From: Siphlonurus alternatus
Lineage: Eukaryota; Arthropoda; Insecta; Ephemeroptera; Siphlonuridae
NCBI GenBank assembly: GCA_949825025.1
Contig: OX463784.1
Span: 5,505,931 to 5,569,930, forward strand
Direction: 5' to 3'
DNA: 64,000 bases
A program made the position numbers and the translations under genes. How positions within the stretch are numbered: position 1 is the first letter of the stretch; the number at the start of each line of letters is the position of its first letter. The notes under the pieces were generated by a model that was not told the origin of the DNA, made no database searches, and saw only the letters and a program-made list of their open reading frames with translations. Positions 49,002-61,768 of this stretch are shown piece after piece.

Positions 49002-49689
49002 TGCGACGTGAATACGAGTGGTAAAGTACATTGAGTAATGTAAGATACTTATAAAAGTACTATTTATTTACGTAAAGTATAATTACTTACTATTAAAATA
49101 ATAATTCCAATAGTTATGCAGCCTTGTTCGTTTATTCCTTATATTTTTGGTGCTTTCAGCAGGCTTTACAATATTGCTAAATTAATTGTAATTGAATCCT
49201 TGACACTTAAAGATGATATACAAAAAATTGCAACTGTCTTTAATTAGTAGGAGATAGTGCTCAAGTGCTATGATATTTAATCTTCTTTTTAAAATGCACA
49301 ATTTCACTTTCAATTTTTAATTGCCTGGGAAGATTATTATTATTGAACATACCTTAGCTTAGACTGTCATCATAGGGGGTAGTTTTAACAAGTTATATAG
49401 AAATTGAATTTTGTATTTACTCTTATCATTCTGAGAAATATTACTTATAGTTATCTCGGTTTATCTTTGATGTGACGTCACGTGACCCTCCCCTTAGTAT
49501 TGTAGGACAAAGGAAAAGGTTCGTGACGTCACATCAAATATAAATTGAGAAGAAGCATTTAGAGGTCTCATGACATATTGTTCGTTTGTTACAAAGCTCT
49601 TGAGGTTCTATTTTCAATCCTTCACTTGACTCTCGCAGTGATGTGACGTCATCATCAACACGTGGCGTCTCGATCGTACTCATTTTTCT

Positions 49690-50035
49690 TTTTTTTTACA
49701 AGGATACACCCCTAAGAGCTTACAGCTAGCGGCGGGGTAATGGGTAGGGAAAGGATGGCGGCCACAGCCTGTTACCCAGCATTCGCTGAGGTGCGAGACT
49801 GAGGGAACCGTGGAAAACCTCGGTCAGGACGGACACCTCTATTTTTTCTCAATGGACCAAATCGATGTCCTCGATGTCCAAAGCCTGAGGAACCACACAC
49901 AAGTGTATCACTGCACTGGGTGGAAAGTGAGATGAATTTACCCCAGGGAGGGAGCAACGTATTTTTTACTTGAAACGGTCACCCATCCAAGTCACGCTCG
50001 ACGTAGCCTGACTTCGGTGATCTAACGAGAACCAT
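49690..50035 (-). repeat. 5S rRNA-derived SINE (SINE3-like)
   Basis: Read on the minus strand from 50035, the first 65 bp match the 5S rRNA internal promoter region: GGTTCTCGTTAGATCACCGA, then AAGTCAGGCTACGTCGAGCG and ACTTGGATGGGTGACCG, with a short internal deletion. A 270-bp GC-richer tail follows and ends in an A-run (TTGTAAAAAAAAAGAAAAA). This architecture is that of SINE3-class elements. Confidence 0.8.
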
Positions 50036-50256
50036 TCATTTAAAAATGTCCATGTTGAAATATAGTCCTATATTGAATGAAGTGTACATTTCGTTTATCT
50101 GAGTATATTGCAGTTTACAGTTCCAAGTTTGCTTGTATTACAAGACAAATTTCTCATACAATATTCACTTTACATAAGAAAATATCCATACAAATAAATT
50201 ACGTTTTTCTTGTAAAGAAAAATTGTAGCAATAATTAGAAAAGTTGCATCGTTTAA

Positions 50257-50406
50257 AACCGGTATTACGATACAATTTTTCTAATTATTGTATACAATTT
50301 TTCCTTACAAGAAAACTTAATCTCCATTTGCCTGTATAGAGAGGATATTTTCTTGCAAGGAAAAATTTTATTTAAAATTGTATCGTGTAAATCGTGTAAT
50401 ATAGGC
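50257..50406. mobile_element. TTAA-flanked MITE, GCCCGTATTACA family
   Basis: Related to 38692-38833: AACCGGTATTACGATACAAT at left, GTGTAATATAGGC at right, TTAA on both sides. A half copy with AGCTAGTATTACATGATACA follows TTTAA near 58055. Confidence 0.7.
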
Positions 50407-50554
50407 TTAATACTGGCGTTACTTCTTTTCATCTTCGTTACTGAATTGGTCCTTCCTCGAATTCCTGCCCTCTATTTGTCCCACCTGAAATCAACCTTCG
50501 AAATGTTGACTACATAAATCCATTGATGGTACATTTTTTTCTTTAAACGTTATG

Positions 50555-50690
50555 TACACTACTCGCCTCTGAAAAGTCCCCTTTTGCAGCCTTTTTAAAC
50601 CACCATACCGTCTGTTAGCCTTACGGGGCATGGTGATTAATAAGGCTGTAGAAGGGAACTTTTCAGAGGCGAAGAGTTCACATTTTCTGT
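50555..50690. mobile_element. Small MITE, CTCGCCTCTGAAAA family, second copy
   Basis: Left ACTCGCCTCTGAAAAGTCCC, right GGGAACTTTTCAGAGGCGAA. Shares TGATTAA...GGCTG-AGAAGGGAAC with 38247-38350. Confidence 0.65.
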
Positions 50691-51134
50691 AGATTTTTCT
50701 GTCATACTTTTTATTGGTAAAAATAGATTTACGAACAGGATCGTGGAATATATTTCAATATTTTTATATTTACAATGAGAATATATTACATTTATTATAA
50801 TAACTTTTAATAACGTGCTTTTTATATCTTAAACCAAAGCAAACTAAATAGATTCTCTGGTGTCAATATTTAAATCTAAAACACAGCATAGTGACATTGA
50901 CATATTAATTTACAATTATTTTACATCAATAATTAGTAAATTTAAATTATTAAAATTCATATTTTTAATTATTTTATATTGCGTACATAATTATTGCAAA
51001 AAAAATATTTTTTGTCACAATTATTAATTTTTTAAAATTTTTAAGTTCATAATTTGAATTTTAAATGAACAACATCTTTAGTAGAAATTCTAACTGGTAT
51101 ATAACGCATCAATTTTTCCCTCCAACGCCTTTAA

Positions 51135-51597
51135 AGGTGAACTGAAGGGATTGCTTTTTTTTCCCTTTAGGGAACCTTATATTACCTATCCTATCCATCT
51201 GCACTAATTTTTTCATGGCAGATACTTATTGTGCTGCTGTAGGACAATTAGTGAAAAAGTGAAGTTGTGACGTATCAGTGACGGTTGGTTGACTTAAAAC
51301 TCGCCGCCGTGAAAAAACACACGCGCGACCGCGGAAACTGCCGAGAGAGTGGCGATCGCGAGCCGATCGCCGCTCCCTCGGCAGTTTCCGCGGTCGCTCG
51401 CGGTAGCTCGTGTGTTTTTTCACCGCGGCGAGTTTTAAGTCAACCAACCGTCGCTGATACGTCACAACTTCACTTTTTCACTAATTGTCCTACAGCAGCA
51501 CAATAAGTATCTGCCATGAAAAAATTAGTGCAGATGGATAGGATAGGTAATATAAGGTTCCTAAAGGGAAAAAAAAAGCAATCCCTTCAGTTCACCT
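51135..51597. mobile_element. TTAA-flanked foldback element with GC-rich hairpin centre, second copy
   Basis: Nearly identical to 15626-16077 with the central loop inverted; TTAA at 51131-51134 and 51598-51601. High identity between copies implies recent activity. Confidence 0.88.
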
Positions 51598-52569
51598 TTA
51601 AGACCTTACAAGTACGTTGTTTAAATATTATATATTTTTTTAATTATTTTAGATAAAAGTATTAATTATGTTAATTGAAAAATATAACCTTCATTATATC
51701 AGTATATTCTTAAACAGAGAGACTACATACTTGATAATTTATTATATCTATGTAGAAATGTATGACAAAAAAATATCTATCATTAAAATATGCAGTACGT
51801 ACAGTTTATGACAGGAAATTTTTTCATAATAAAATTATACTATACCGGATGACAGGGAGTTTTTCATAATTTATTTTATTTACTCTATAATTATATTTAT
51901 AAAAATATTTCCTCATTCTGATTTAGCTTTAAATTATATAGAGCTTTGACAAAATATAATTATTAATATAAAAAAACAATGGAGATTTACTTTATAAAAA
52001 AAATCATATCTGCTTTATAAATTGCCATTTACTATTGTAAATAAAATTGAATGGCTATAAAAAAATAGATACAGAATACAATAATAATTGCAGTATGGAA
52101 TAAAATACGTGGACATAGTTAATAGTTTTCATATTTGAATTGAATGCATCATTATTTTTATATTTAACGAAACGTGACCATTACAAATAATACCTACGTT
52201 AATTGCAACGTACTAGATTGACAAATAACAATAAAAAAAAATGTATTGGTATAGTTTCATTAATATAAAATTGCAACTAGAGTAGTAGATATTTAAAGCT
52301 AAATTGTCCATTTAAAAAATATTAATTAAATATTTCAAGTTTTTTCATTTCAATGGTCATGTATAGAACAAAAAATAAAACTTTAAAACTCGACCCTGTT
52401 TTAGTTAATTTGGTGAAAGAGTGAACTCACCATCTTAAGTAATAAGACCTTAATCTCAGATAAATCAGTCATTTTGAATAATTTTGTCACAAGAAATGGA
52501 ATGAAATTTTAATATTTGAGAATGTTGTAAATACTTATGATTTGAGCAAATTCAAAGGGGATGGTTTTT

Positions 52570-52840
52570 GAGTGCGTTTGAATTCACGGGCCAGCCCAGG
52601 CTGGCCCGGGCTGGGTAAAATGGCGGTGACCTTGGTCACGTGGTATGAAACGTCATAATTAGTTCCCAGTCTGTCCGCTAGGTCTCAGGCGCACTGTAGA
52701 GTCCGCCCGCGTCAGCCTGGGCCAGCCAGGAAGTGACGTCATGAGAGGAGGAAAAATGGCCGCCGGACTGGCCCCACTTGACGACAAAAAACGCTTCAGC
52801 CCAGGCCAGCCCGGGCTGGCCCGTGAATTCAAACGCACTC
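52570..52840. mobile_element. 271-bp MITE related to the composite Harbinger ends
   Basis: Termini GAGTGCGTTTGAATTCACGG and the reverse complement (CCGTGAATTCAAACGCACTC), followed by GGCCAGCCC-type subterminal repeats. Interior blocks CTTGGTCACGTGGTATGAAA and GGAAGTGACGTCATGAGAGG match the left and right subterminal regions of the 22677-32345 element. It is inserted in a dispersed repeat whose paralog at 47776 lacks it. Confidence 0.82.
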
Positions 52841-52999
52841 ATTCTTACAACAGTTCCATTTCCTGTCTTCGTCCATACGGCTTCATGTTAAACTTGCACT
52901 ATACCTTACTGTTTTATCAAAATTCATAATATTTTTGCCATCTATTGATACGAGTCCCCTATAATAAGTGAAGGGAGCCAGGTAGTTCTGAGTTCTCAA

Positions 53000-55127
53000 T
53001 TGCACTTGAATTTAGTAACTGACTTCAAAATTTACGTAAAAAAAATATGCACCATCAGTTTCTTCAGAAATATAATAAGCTTCACAGTTTTGGGCACAAA
53101 AATCATTCATTTCCGTTTTTTAAGGTTACATTTTATTTTAATAAAACTAGTAATTTATTTTATATATAATATTTTTTTTTTACAATATTCATGTCATTGG
53201 AATCAATGGTGTTAATTTTGATAATAAAAAAAAAAGAAGAAATAATCCGCAGCTAGTGTAGTTGAATTCTGATTTTGTGCACAAGAGACGCAATTGTAAC
53301 AATGTGTCCAACAATGGGGTGGTCATGAGGCCATATTGTTACGTACTACCATTGTTATAAAATCCTTTAACAAAAGAACTAATCATCCATACAGGAGAAT
53401 TATATTTTTATTTTCAATTCACTCAATCTCTTTTTTTTTTACATTATTATATAGAGGTACAATAAATACATATATTTGCAATTATATATTTCTGCTACAT
53501 TTTTTTTTTTTATATGAATTCGATTAATCATGGCTTTTTATATTTATAACAATTGAGAATATAAAATGGTAAAATCATGTATTATACGATGATAATAATT
53601 GAATAGAATATTTTGGTTGAGTTATATGTTGAATTGAAATGTGAAATATTACCTGTAAATCTTTACTAGACGACAGGATAAAAAATTATTCGCAATAAAG
53701 TTGCTAAAAAAATACAGTGAGACTATTTAAAAGTTTATAATCTTAAATATACTTAAAGTTGATTACAAAAAGTGCAATAAGAATGAGATTAAATGAGAAG
53801 TAGTTTCCTTAGTATTAGTCATGGATTTTGTTTTGTCTCACTTTCTTTTGAATGTATTTCGTTTCTGATATAATGGCTGAAATATCATTTATTATATTTA
53901 TTTACAAATTAATTATGTTAAACTTATAATTTTTGTTTATTAAAAGCTTGAAGAACCCTTATGTATTCTGTAGCGGCCGACAGGGAGATTATATCCCTGG
54001 CTGGTACAATATCATGTAATAAAAAATTAAAAAAAAAAAAAAAAAAAAGATCATATAAAAAAATAATAATAGAATCGGTCATCCAACTTCTTAAAGTTGC
54101 TATATAGCTGCGTATTTTAATAAAAAAATATTAAAATCACGTCATAAATTCTCAATTAATATCCATGACACCGCAGATTAACTGTAAATTGTAATTAAGG
54201 TGATTAATTAAATACTTTGTAGCGTGAAATTTTAATTTTAGATGCACACTCGTTCAAGGGGAAAACTTGATGGTCACTTAAATTATTTTTTGTTTAATTA
54301 ATTTTAATTTTGTTTCAATAAGTTTTTTAAGAATAAATGTGAAATAAGAATAATAAATTTTATGCTTGATACCATTTTATTTTAATATAATATTTACATT
54401 TTTAATTTTTGCACAAATAATTTTATTGTTTAAAATTACCATTTTTTTAATAAAATAAGTTGTAAAATCATTTTTATATATATATTTGAAAGGTATTGCA
54501 ATTGTGCACAAGAAAATTCTTAATTTCATATAGGAATGGTTAAAACATTAAATATATTAGTAAATCGTAACCTAAAATATTAAATAACAAATTAAGTTCA
54601 TATTTATAAAAATATTAAAACCTCAATAGAGAATTTGATTTAGTATTACACATCTGCATTTGATATTTTTTATAATACCGGAATTTAAAATAAAATGCTT
54701 ATCTAAATAAATTACAGTACAATTTTAACGACATGCTTGACGTTATTCTCGTCGTATGAATGGCAAATTGTGCAGCCTCAGAGGACATTATTGCGACGTT
54801 CTCGATTGTAATCGAGGTCATTTGTAGGTCAAATACATTGGTATTGTCACGTTATTGCCTACCTTTAACAATTGAACGTGATTACAACAATGGTTTAAAC
54901 TTTGAATGTAATTATCATTGCATCGTCCTATCTTAACTACATCACCATGGTAAAAAGAATTTCAATTCGGTATAAATGAAACGTTACCTATTTGTTGGTT
55001 GAAGTTGTGATATAGGGGGATGCTAGATCCTATATGGGAAGGGGGGGGGAGGCTAGAGTACCATTTAGAAGGGTGGTAGATACTGATTATATTATACTAA
55101 AAAAAAAAAACTCTTGTGTGATGTTAA
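53000..55127. other. AT-rich intergenic DNA, no gene seen
   Basis: Simple A/T-rich sequence with an A-run at about 54029-54048; short ORFs are composition artefacts. Confidence 0.6.
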
Positions 55128-55532
55128 GGGAAAGAGAACCTCGATCAGATGTTTTTTAGTTCCATTTGATTAACATGTAAACAACCTTAGCACAGATACA
55201 AAAATTTTGAAATTGTTTTGAGACATAGATTTTAGTACCTAAAAGCCTCAGAAAAAATTTCATACCAATTATTCAAGCCGATTTTTTTTGTTTTTTTTTT
55301 AAATTAGGTTTTTAGTTCGGCTCTCCATAGGAAAGCCCTATGCTGTAAATTAAAAATAAATTAAAACAAATTGTCTCCATTAATTGTCTTGAAATTCTTT
55401 CTGTGGTTTTTATGTAGTAAAATCTATCTCTCAAAAAAATGTTAGAATTTTGGTGTGTCTGCTAAAAAGGTTTTTATTTACATGTTAATCAAATGGAACT
55501 AAAAAGCAGCTGATCGGTGATTGAAAGCTCCC
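55128..55532. mobile_element. TTAA-flanked foldback MITE, second core type
   Basis: Begins GGGAAAGAGAACCTCGATCA and ends in a diverged complement; arms contain TTAACATGTAAAC. TTAA on both sides. Confidence 0.75.
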
Positions 55533-57038
55533 TTAATTGTTGTATCTTCTAAATTATCTTCATTATCCGCTATCCAATATTAAAAATAATACAATGTGAC
55601 TTCATCTGTTGACTAAATGTCAGAATTATATAATCAAAATTTTATATTTTTTTAAAAATTTTAGTTTATTTGTTGCACATTTATTTATTAAAAAGTAATT
55701 TTTAATATTTTAATTTTTTACAATAATTTGAATAAAAGCATTCTTAATATAAAACTTTTTACTGTATCTTTTTGTGTACAAATAATATGTGAAAAAACAA
55801 AATATAATTTTCTCTTTATAATTTTTTTTATAATACAGAAACCAGTTAATTTTATTGAAAATAAAATAAATTAGAGTCATCAAAGTAAGGCAGTTACGAA
55901 ATTTAAATTTGATTAAATCAAAATAACTCAACAACATGCAATGATCTTACAACTCCCTATCATCATAAATTCTCTACAAAAAGCATTTGGTTGAAAATTA
56001 TTTCAAAGAACATAATCTTGTTTATCTTGTTTATTAACTGACTTTGGTTTCATAAATTTAATGTTATTTTACTACTCAGTTTTTTGCAAAAATGTATTTC
56101 AATATAATGTATCAACTCCCTAATAAATTATCGTTTTTCGGTCAACACTGTTCTTATAACTCAAATCTAACTCTACTGATGATGAAATATGTTGTGCTGA
56201 GTAAAAAAGTAATGATATATAATTTCACTTAATTTCAACAAAATATTATTAAAATAAAATAATCCTTCAACATAGATATGATGAACAACAGTTGCTGCTA
56301 TATATTATAATCCTTCAATGCATGCATGCAGGGTTTTAATTACTACTCATACTGAAGGGGGAATGAATGACACATCATTGCTGGAAACCCCTTATGTTGA
56401 CAGGGGGGAGAGAAATTCACATAAATTTTAAATAAACAAAAATTAATCTTTCCATCTAACATCAAAATTGGTTCATCCTAAATGAAAACATATAACATAT
56501 AAAAACTTCTCCCAACAAGTTATGTCAAGATTGAACATGTTAGAACATGAAGGGTTGTTTCTCAAATGAGTATTTCAAGCAGGAGAAGGGTAGAGGAAGT
56601 CTTGTCAGATGTATCTCAAACGTGGTAGAGAAGATTCAACAAGACTCTTAACGTGCCCCGGAGGGACTGATATCTTCTTGGTCAGTTTTAACTGGCGTTA
56701 TTTACTTTTTGTTTAATAGATTTTTATTAAAATAAAAATAATTTATTAAAAATGTAATTTTAATTTCCATAATTTTTTAAAATTATATTTATAAACATTG
56801 CGTATTAAATAGATTTTTAATTATTTAATAAAATTTTTTATTTTCATAATTAATTAAACAAATGAAATTTAATAATTATATAAACAATATTTTGCAGGAA
56901 CATCAAACCTCATATTGTAAAATATCAGAAAAGAGTAGCGGAGATTAAAAAAAAAAAAAAAAAAAAAAGTAGGTGATGGTTCGTGATGTTATACTGAATG
57001 TGTAAGGCTCTAATACCAATGCAAGTGAACCAAGTGTA
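55533..57038. other. AT-rich intergenic DNA, no gene seen
   Basis: A-run near 56948-56968; no complete element or exon recognised. Confidence 0.6.
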
Positions 57039-57370
57039 ATGGACAACATACATGAAAATTTTTTATTGCAGAAATGAATAGAGGGTACCAAATTGTGCTA
57101 CTCTGAATTTTTTTAGATTTTTTTGAAACCCAGAACTATTTTTAAATAATTATTGAAAGTGCGGCCACGCCCCTTGGAGGCGTCAATAGGCGTCCAGTCT
57201 CTATCCTTTTTATTAAGAATTCAGGGGTGCCAACTGAAATCACAGGACTTTCAATAATTATTTAAAAATAGTTCGAAGTCTCAAAAAAATCTGAAAAAAT
57301 TCAGAGTAGCATAATTTGGTACCCTCTATTCATTTCTGCAATAAAAAATTTTCATGTACATGTTGTCCAT
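57039..57370. mobile_element. Foldback element with ATGGACAACATACATG termini
   Basis: A full palindrome whose halves share GGTACCAAATTGTGCTACTC-type arms and an AGGCGTCAATAGGCGTCCAG centre. It is distantly related to the ATGGAGTATC family (same ATTGCAGAAATGAATAGAGG block). A truncated copy is at 48785-49001. Confidence 0.8.
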
Positions 57371-58479
57371 ACAGACTTGCTAGACAAAATCCTCGACAAA
57401 ATTTTTTGATTATGGAGTTTAACTTGCATTTAAACAATAAATTATGTTAATTTTATTTTTTTTCAAATTAATATCAATTTAAAAATAGCATTCGTCTCCA
57501 CGACTACAACGAATAAAACTGTTTTTATATTTTCATATAATTAAAAGACTCATGAAACGGTTTTTGCATTTTATAAATATATATATATATATATATTTTT
57601 AAATAGAAACAAGTAGATACACAATAAGTACAGTGTAGAATCAAATGTTATAATAGTAGAATGTGTCCCTGTTTCTGAGATATCGTCAAACGCCATGCAA
57701 CTCCACCTCTCAGTAAATCACATAACTTGTTCGGAGCACCACTTAACGTGTGTTTCGTATGCAGACCACGTGTTGTGAGTCATACGTCTTGAGCTGGTTT
57801 ACTGGGGGGACTACAAAGGTGGTTCAAGTGGACTGTGGTAGTTAATTGTAGTCGAGGGAATTGTTAATAAGTTAGTTTCAAAACTGTATGATATAGAATT
57901 AATTTTGTGGGGAATAAATTAGGATTTTATAAAAGCAATGTTTTTTTCTTTTTTTAAATCTGTTATTCTTAATTTCAAAGACAATATGGGCGTTTTACAA
58001 AGAATTTAATATTAGTACAGGATTTTTCCTATAGAAATTTGTTTCTAAGGGAGTTTAAAGCTAGTATTACATGATACAATTTTTTTACATTCTCTATTCA
58101 ATAATATTTTCTTAAAAGAAAACTCCCCGTTAATGTTTTTTTTTAGATTAAATATCAAATATGTATAGCTCAAATTTTGTCTGTATGTGATTATATTAGT
58201 GTAAATCAAAATTTGCACTAAAAAATTAGAGTTAATTTTTATTAAAAAATGTAAAAAAAAAAAAGAAATTGCACACTCATGAATTTCTGTTTCGAAATTT
58301 CTTTAAATTCCCAAGTTATATATCAGCAATGTCTCATTATAAAGGTGTAATTAAATATATAATTTTGTTTTTAAAATTCAGAAAATATATTACAAATTAA
58401 TTTTACTTCATATAAAATATCTACAAAGTTTGCTGAGTTTCACTCTCGCTAAAACAATTTCCATTATTGTGGTGTAACA

Positions 58480-58620
58480 ATTGAGAGTCCAGCGAGGCAC
58501 GTCGGCCTCGCTCAACCGGAAGTGACCGTGACCGTGCGTGTGACGAAGTTGCAGTACAGTCCAGTCAGTTTTAAAATCACACCGGAAGTAGCCGGAAGTG
58601 TTTTTTATTTCAAAGTTGAA
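58480..58620. promoter_or_regulatory. Short GC-rich island with CCGGAAGT (ETS-like) motifs
   Basis: In very AT-rich DNA this segment carries CCGGAAGTGACC, CCGGAAGTAGC and CCGGAAGTG. CCGGAAGT is the ETS-type core common in housekeeping promoters. No adjoining coding exon is visible, so it could be a promoter for a gene outside view or a MITE relic. Confidence 0.3.
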
Positions 58621-60022
58621 ATCTCTTGGGTCAGCCGTATTCTATCAAGATTGTTAAAGTTTTGCAAAATAAATACAAAGTTTACACTTAGTTATATAAA
58701 GTTACACAAAGTTTACACTATTTGTAAACTATAGTTGACGCATTATAGTCAAATTATATGGTCACACCAGATTTGAAAGATTTACACAATTTTCTTTGTA
58801 TTCAGCTACCGCTCTGGGAGTTTTCTTGGACTTGCTAACCTAATAACCTATAATAGAATCTATAGCTAGTATGATGAGGTTCATTTTCGTATACTTTAAA
58901 ATTGCAAAATAAATATTCTTGCCAGTCACTCACAATTGCTGTATTATACAGTATATACAGCATATTATATAATACAGTTTATATTATATGGGACTAGAAA
59001 ATATACCATACACGATGTATATTGTATACTGTACATGAATTACGTAGTATCATCTGTGTTTCTTTGAAATGTTTTACAATTTATAATTTAATATTTTATA
59101 ATTTTGATAACTTGACAACAATCATTATGGATAAATCTTACTTTCATCAAATCAAATTATGTCCGCCTTCAACAAATCAAATCCAACTCGAATGAAAACA
59201 TGCTCCTGTGTGTGTTTTTGGCATACTTTAACATTTTTATATAAACAATATCGATAAAATGTATTAATTAAAACGACAATATTATACACAATTAAAAGTT
59301 CAATTAAATAACAGATGTTTCTATATTCAAATATTAATTTTTTTATTTCATAAATTGTTATTAATAAAAAAATTGAAAAAATATATATTATCTTTTAAAT
59401 ACAATAATTAAATTAAGCCTTATTAAACTAATTTATTAATCTATAATTTATTTATCAGTAAAAAAAGCTCTTACTAATCGGACAATGACTCGTAAAACAT
59501 AATTTTATGTGATATTTGGATGAAATATACACACAAATTATCTAAAGAGAGGCTAGGGCTAAAATACAATATTAGATTATCTAACTCTCATATACCAGGC
59601 ACAAATACAACACAAGCTCTTTGCAAGTCACGAACTCAATGTAAAATTACAAGCTCTTTTATGACTTAATATTTGAAGTTGTTTAAGAATATTTTTAACT
59701 ATTGATTAAAATATTGCCTAATATAACTATTTTTACTATAACAACATGCAGGGAGCTTTATTTGATTTTGGGTAAGCCTTATATTATCAGAGAATTATTA
59801 AAAGTTAAAAGGTAATGTAAATATGACTTGGACTGAAGTACTTAACTAAAGAAACCTCATAAAATATTAAAAAATAAAACAAAAATAAAAAAAATCTTGT
59901 TAAATACTTTGAGATTTTTTATCAGTTAAAACATCAACACTGCTTGACATGCAGACGATATACGTCTTCAAAGATAATTATTAACATTTAAAGTTTGGAA
60001 TTTCGCATGTGTAAGAAGTTAA

Positions 60023-60314
60023 GATAGAGATAATATCGACCAGTTTTTTTTTTTTTTAGCTCCATTTGATTAACGTAAACCTTAGCAAATTCACAAAAAT
60101 TCTTAAATTTTTTTGCAAGGCAGATATTAGTGTCTAAAAGCCATAGAAAAAATTTCAAAAAATTGTCTCGTTAAATTGTTTTGAAACTTTTTCTATGGCT
60201 TTTAGGCACTATTATCTGCCTCTCAAAAAAATTTCAGAATGTTTGTGAATTTACTAATGTTTACATGTTAATCAAATGGAGCTAAAAAAACAGCTGATCG
60301 ATGTTATCTCTACC
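60023..60314. mobile_element. TTAA-flanked foldback MITE, second core type, shortened
   Basis: Begins GATAGAGATAATATCGACCA, ends GATGTTATCTCTACC, TTAA on both sides. The centre is deleted relative to the other copies. Confidence 0.78.
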
Positions 60315-61191
60315 TTAAACTGTTCTGAAAGAGTTTTCAAATCTCTATCAAATCTTCATATATGCCGATGACAAAGCTAAGAAGGGTAACGTTCGTGGTG
60401 TCAAGGGATGTACATTTCTGGACAGGACGAACGTTACTTCTGCTTTGTTAGTAAGCATTGCCATGGAGGTTTAATACTCGTAAAGTGAAACTCTCTCGGG
60501 GCAGCTGATAAACTGGTCGTCAGTTAACGTTGATCTGACGTCACATAACCCTTCCATTATTATTGTATTGTAGAACGAAAGAAAAGGTTCGTGACGTCAA
60601 ACCAACTTTAAGTAAGGACCAGTATAACTTGTTTCTCTTAAAATTTTGAGAGTGTATCTCTTTTAAAGAAATTCAGTGAAGAGTAACGTTCTTAGTGATC
60701 TGATGTGTACCAAAATATTCAGAAGACGCCCCTCACATTTTTGATGAATGGTTGACTGATGATGGAGTGATCTTTAGAAAGCGTAACCAATATAACCAAG
60801 GAGATATTATAGATGTCATTTTGGATCATTTTTCCATCTCTAGACGTGTGTCAGTGAACTTTAGATACATATATCTCCATAGTCATAACAATAGACCCTG
60901 GAGAGAGTATGGGATACTTCCTTACTGAAAGTACAGTATGATGTATTATTAGATTTATTAGTAGTGCATGAGATCTATTGGTTTCATAAAGTTAGTGCGA
61001 TCCTGGTGGTAACTGCTGGAACTACGTGCGTCTGGCGAGGATTGCTGTATATGATTAACATTGTAAAATCATGTAAATGCTCCGTCAGCAGCCACAGTAT
61101 AATTTTACAGAAATGACAACACCATAGTTAGTTGTCAAATACTTTCGGACAAATATAAAAAAATATCTCAACTTTGTAAGTGATTTCTTTC

Positions 61192-61470
61192 CTAAAAATT
61201 TGATAATTTATGTGATTCTCCCCATGCTATAGGTATTTCCGTATTCTCGATGTAAAGAGCAAAATTTTCAGACGTCAACGCCATCTCTTGGTCCTTTATG
61301 TCCTCTATACTGTGAGGATCATATTTAACTTGGGTTTTGTCGTAAACGCTTGGGTGTCCTTCGGCTCGGCCACGACAGCCAGTAAAATTTTTCATTACAA
61401 ACAACACACCAATGACAGAAGACGTTAACAAACACAACGAAAACCAAGTTAAATGTGAACCAGAGAATAT
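61192..61470 (-). other. Unidentified small ORF with a hydrophobic N-terminal segment
   Basis: A minus-strand frame open from about 61470 to TAG at 61192. It carries a hydrophobic stretch (WFSLCLLTSSVIGVLFVM) that could be a signal or membrane anchor, then a polar tail (KYDPHSIEDIKDQE, ALYIENTEIPIAWGE). The only internal ATGs are after the hydrophobic segment, so it may be an exon lacking its first piece. Family unknown. Confidence 0.25.
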
Positions 61471-61591
61471 AGCAGTTGGTACTGAATCACACTTTATTCA
61501 TGAATTATACAAATAGTGTAAACCATTTACATATGATACAACTAAAACATAATACGGATTATAACTGCTTGAAATAATCTCAATAGGGAGT

Positions 61592-61768
61592 TCACACACT
61601 GTTTTCGTATGACTTCGTATGATAAAAATTTAAAACCGGTTGATAATTGAGTAACGTACGATCGCATGCGATACGAAGGGAAGTTATGTGCTCGTGTACA
61701 CCTGATTGCATGGATTTTTTTTTTTTATATCATACGCTACGAAATCATGTGATTCTGTGTGAGAGACA
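61592..61768. mobile_element. Diverged MITE of the GTCGCAGACAGA family
   Basis: Shares GACTTCGTATGATAAAAATT and TATCATACGCTACGAAATCA with 6100-6288; the ends are eroded. Confidence 0.65.

Noticed and set aside
51226..51506. Arg-rich ORFs on both strands
   Set aside because: Produced by the GC-rich palindrome of a foldback element; the same frames recur in its sister copy at 15717-15914.
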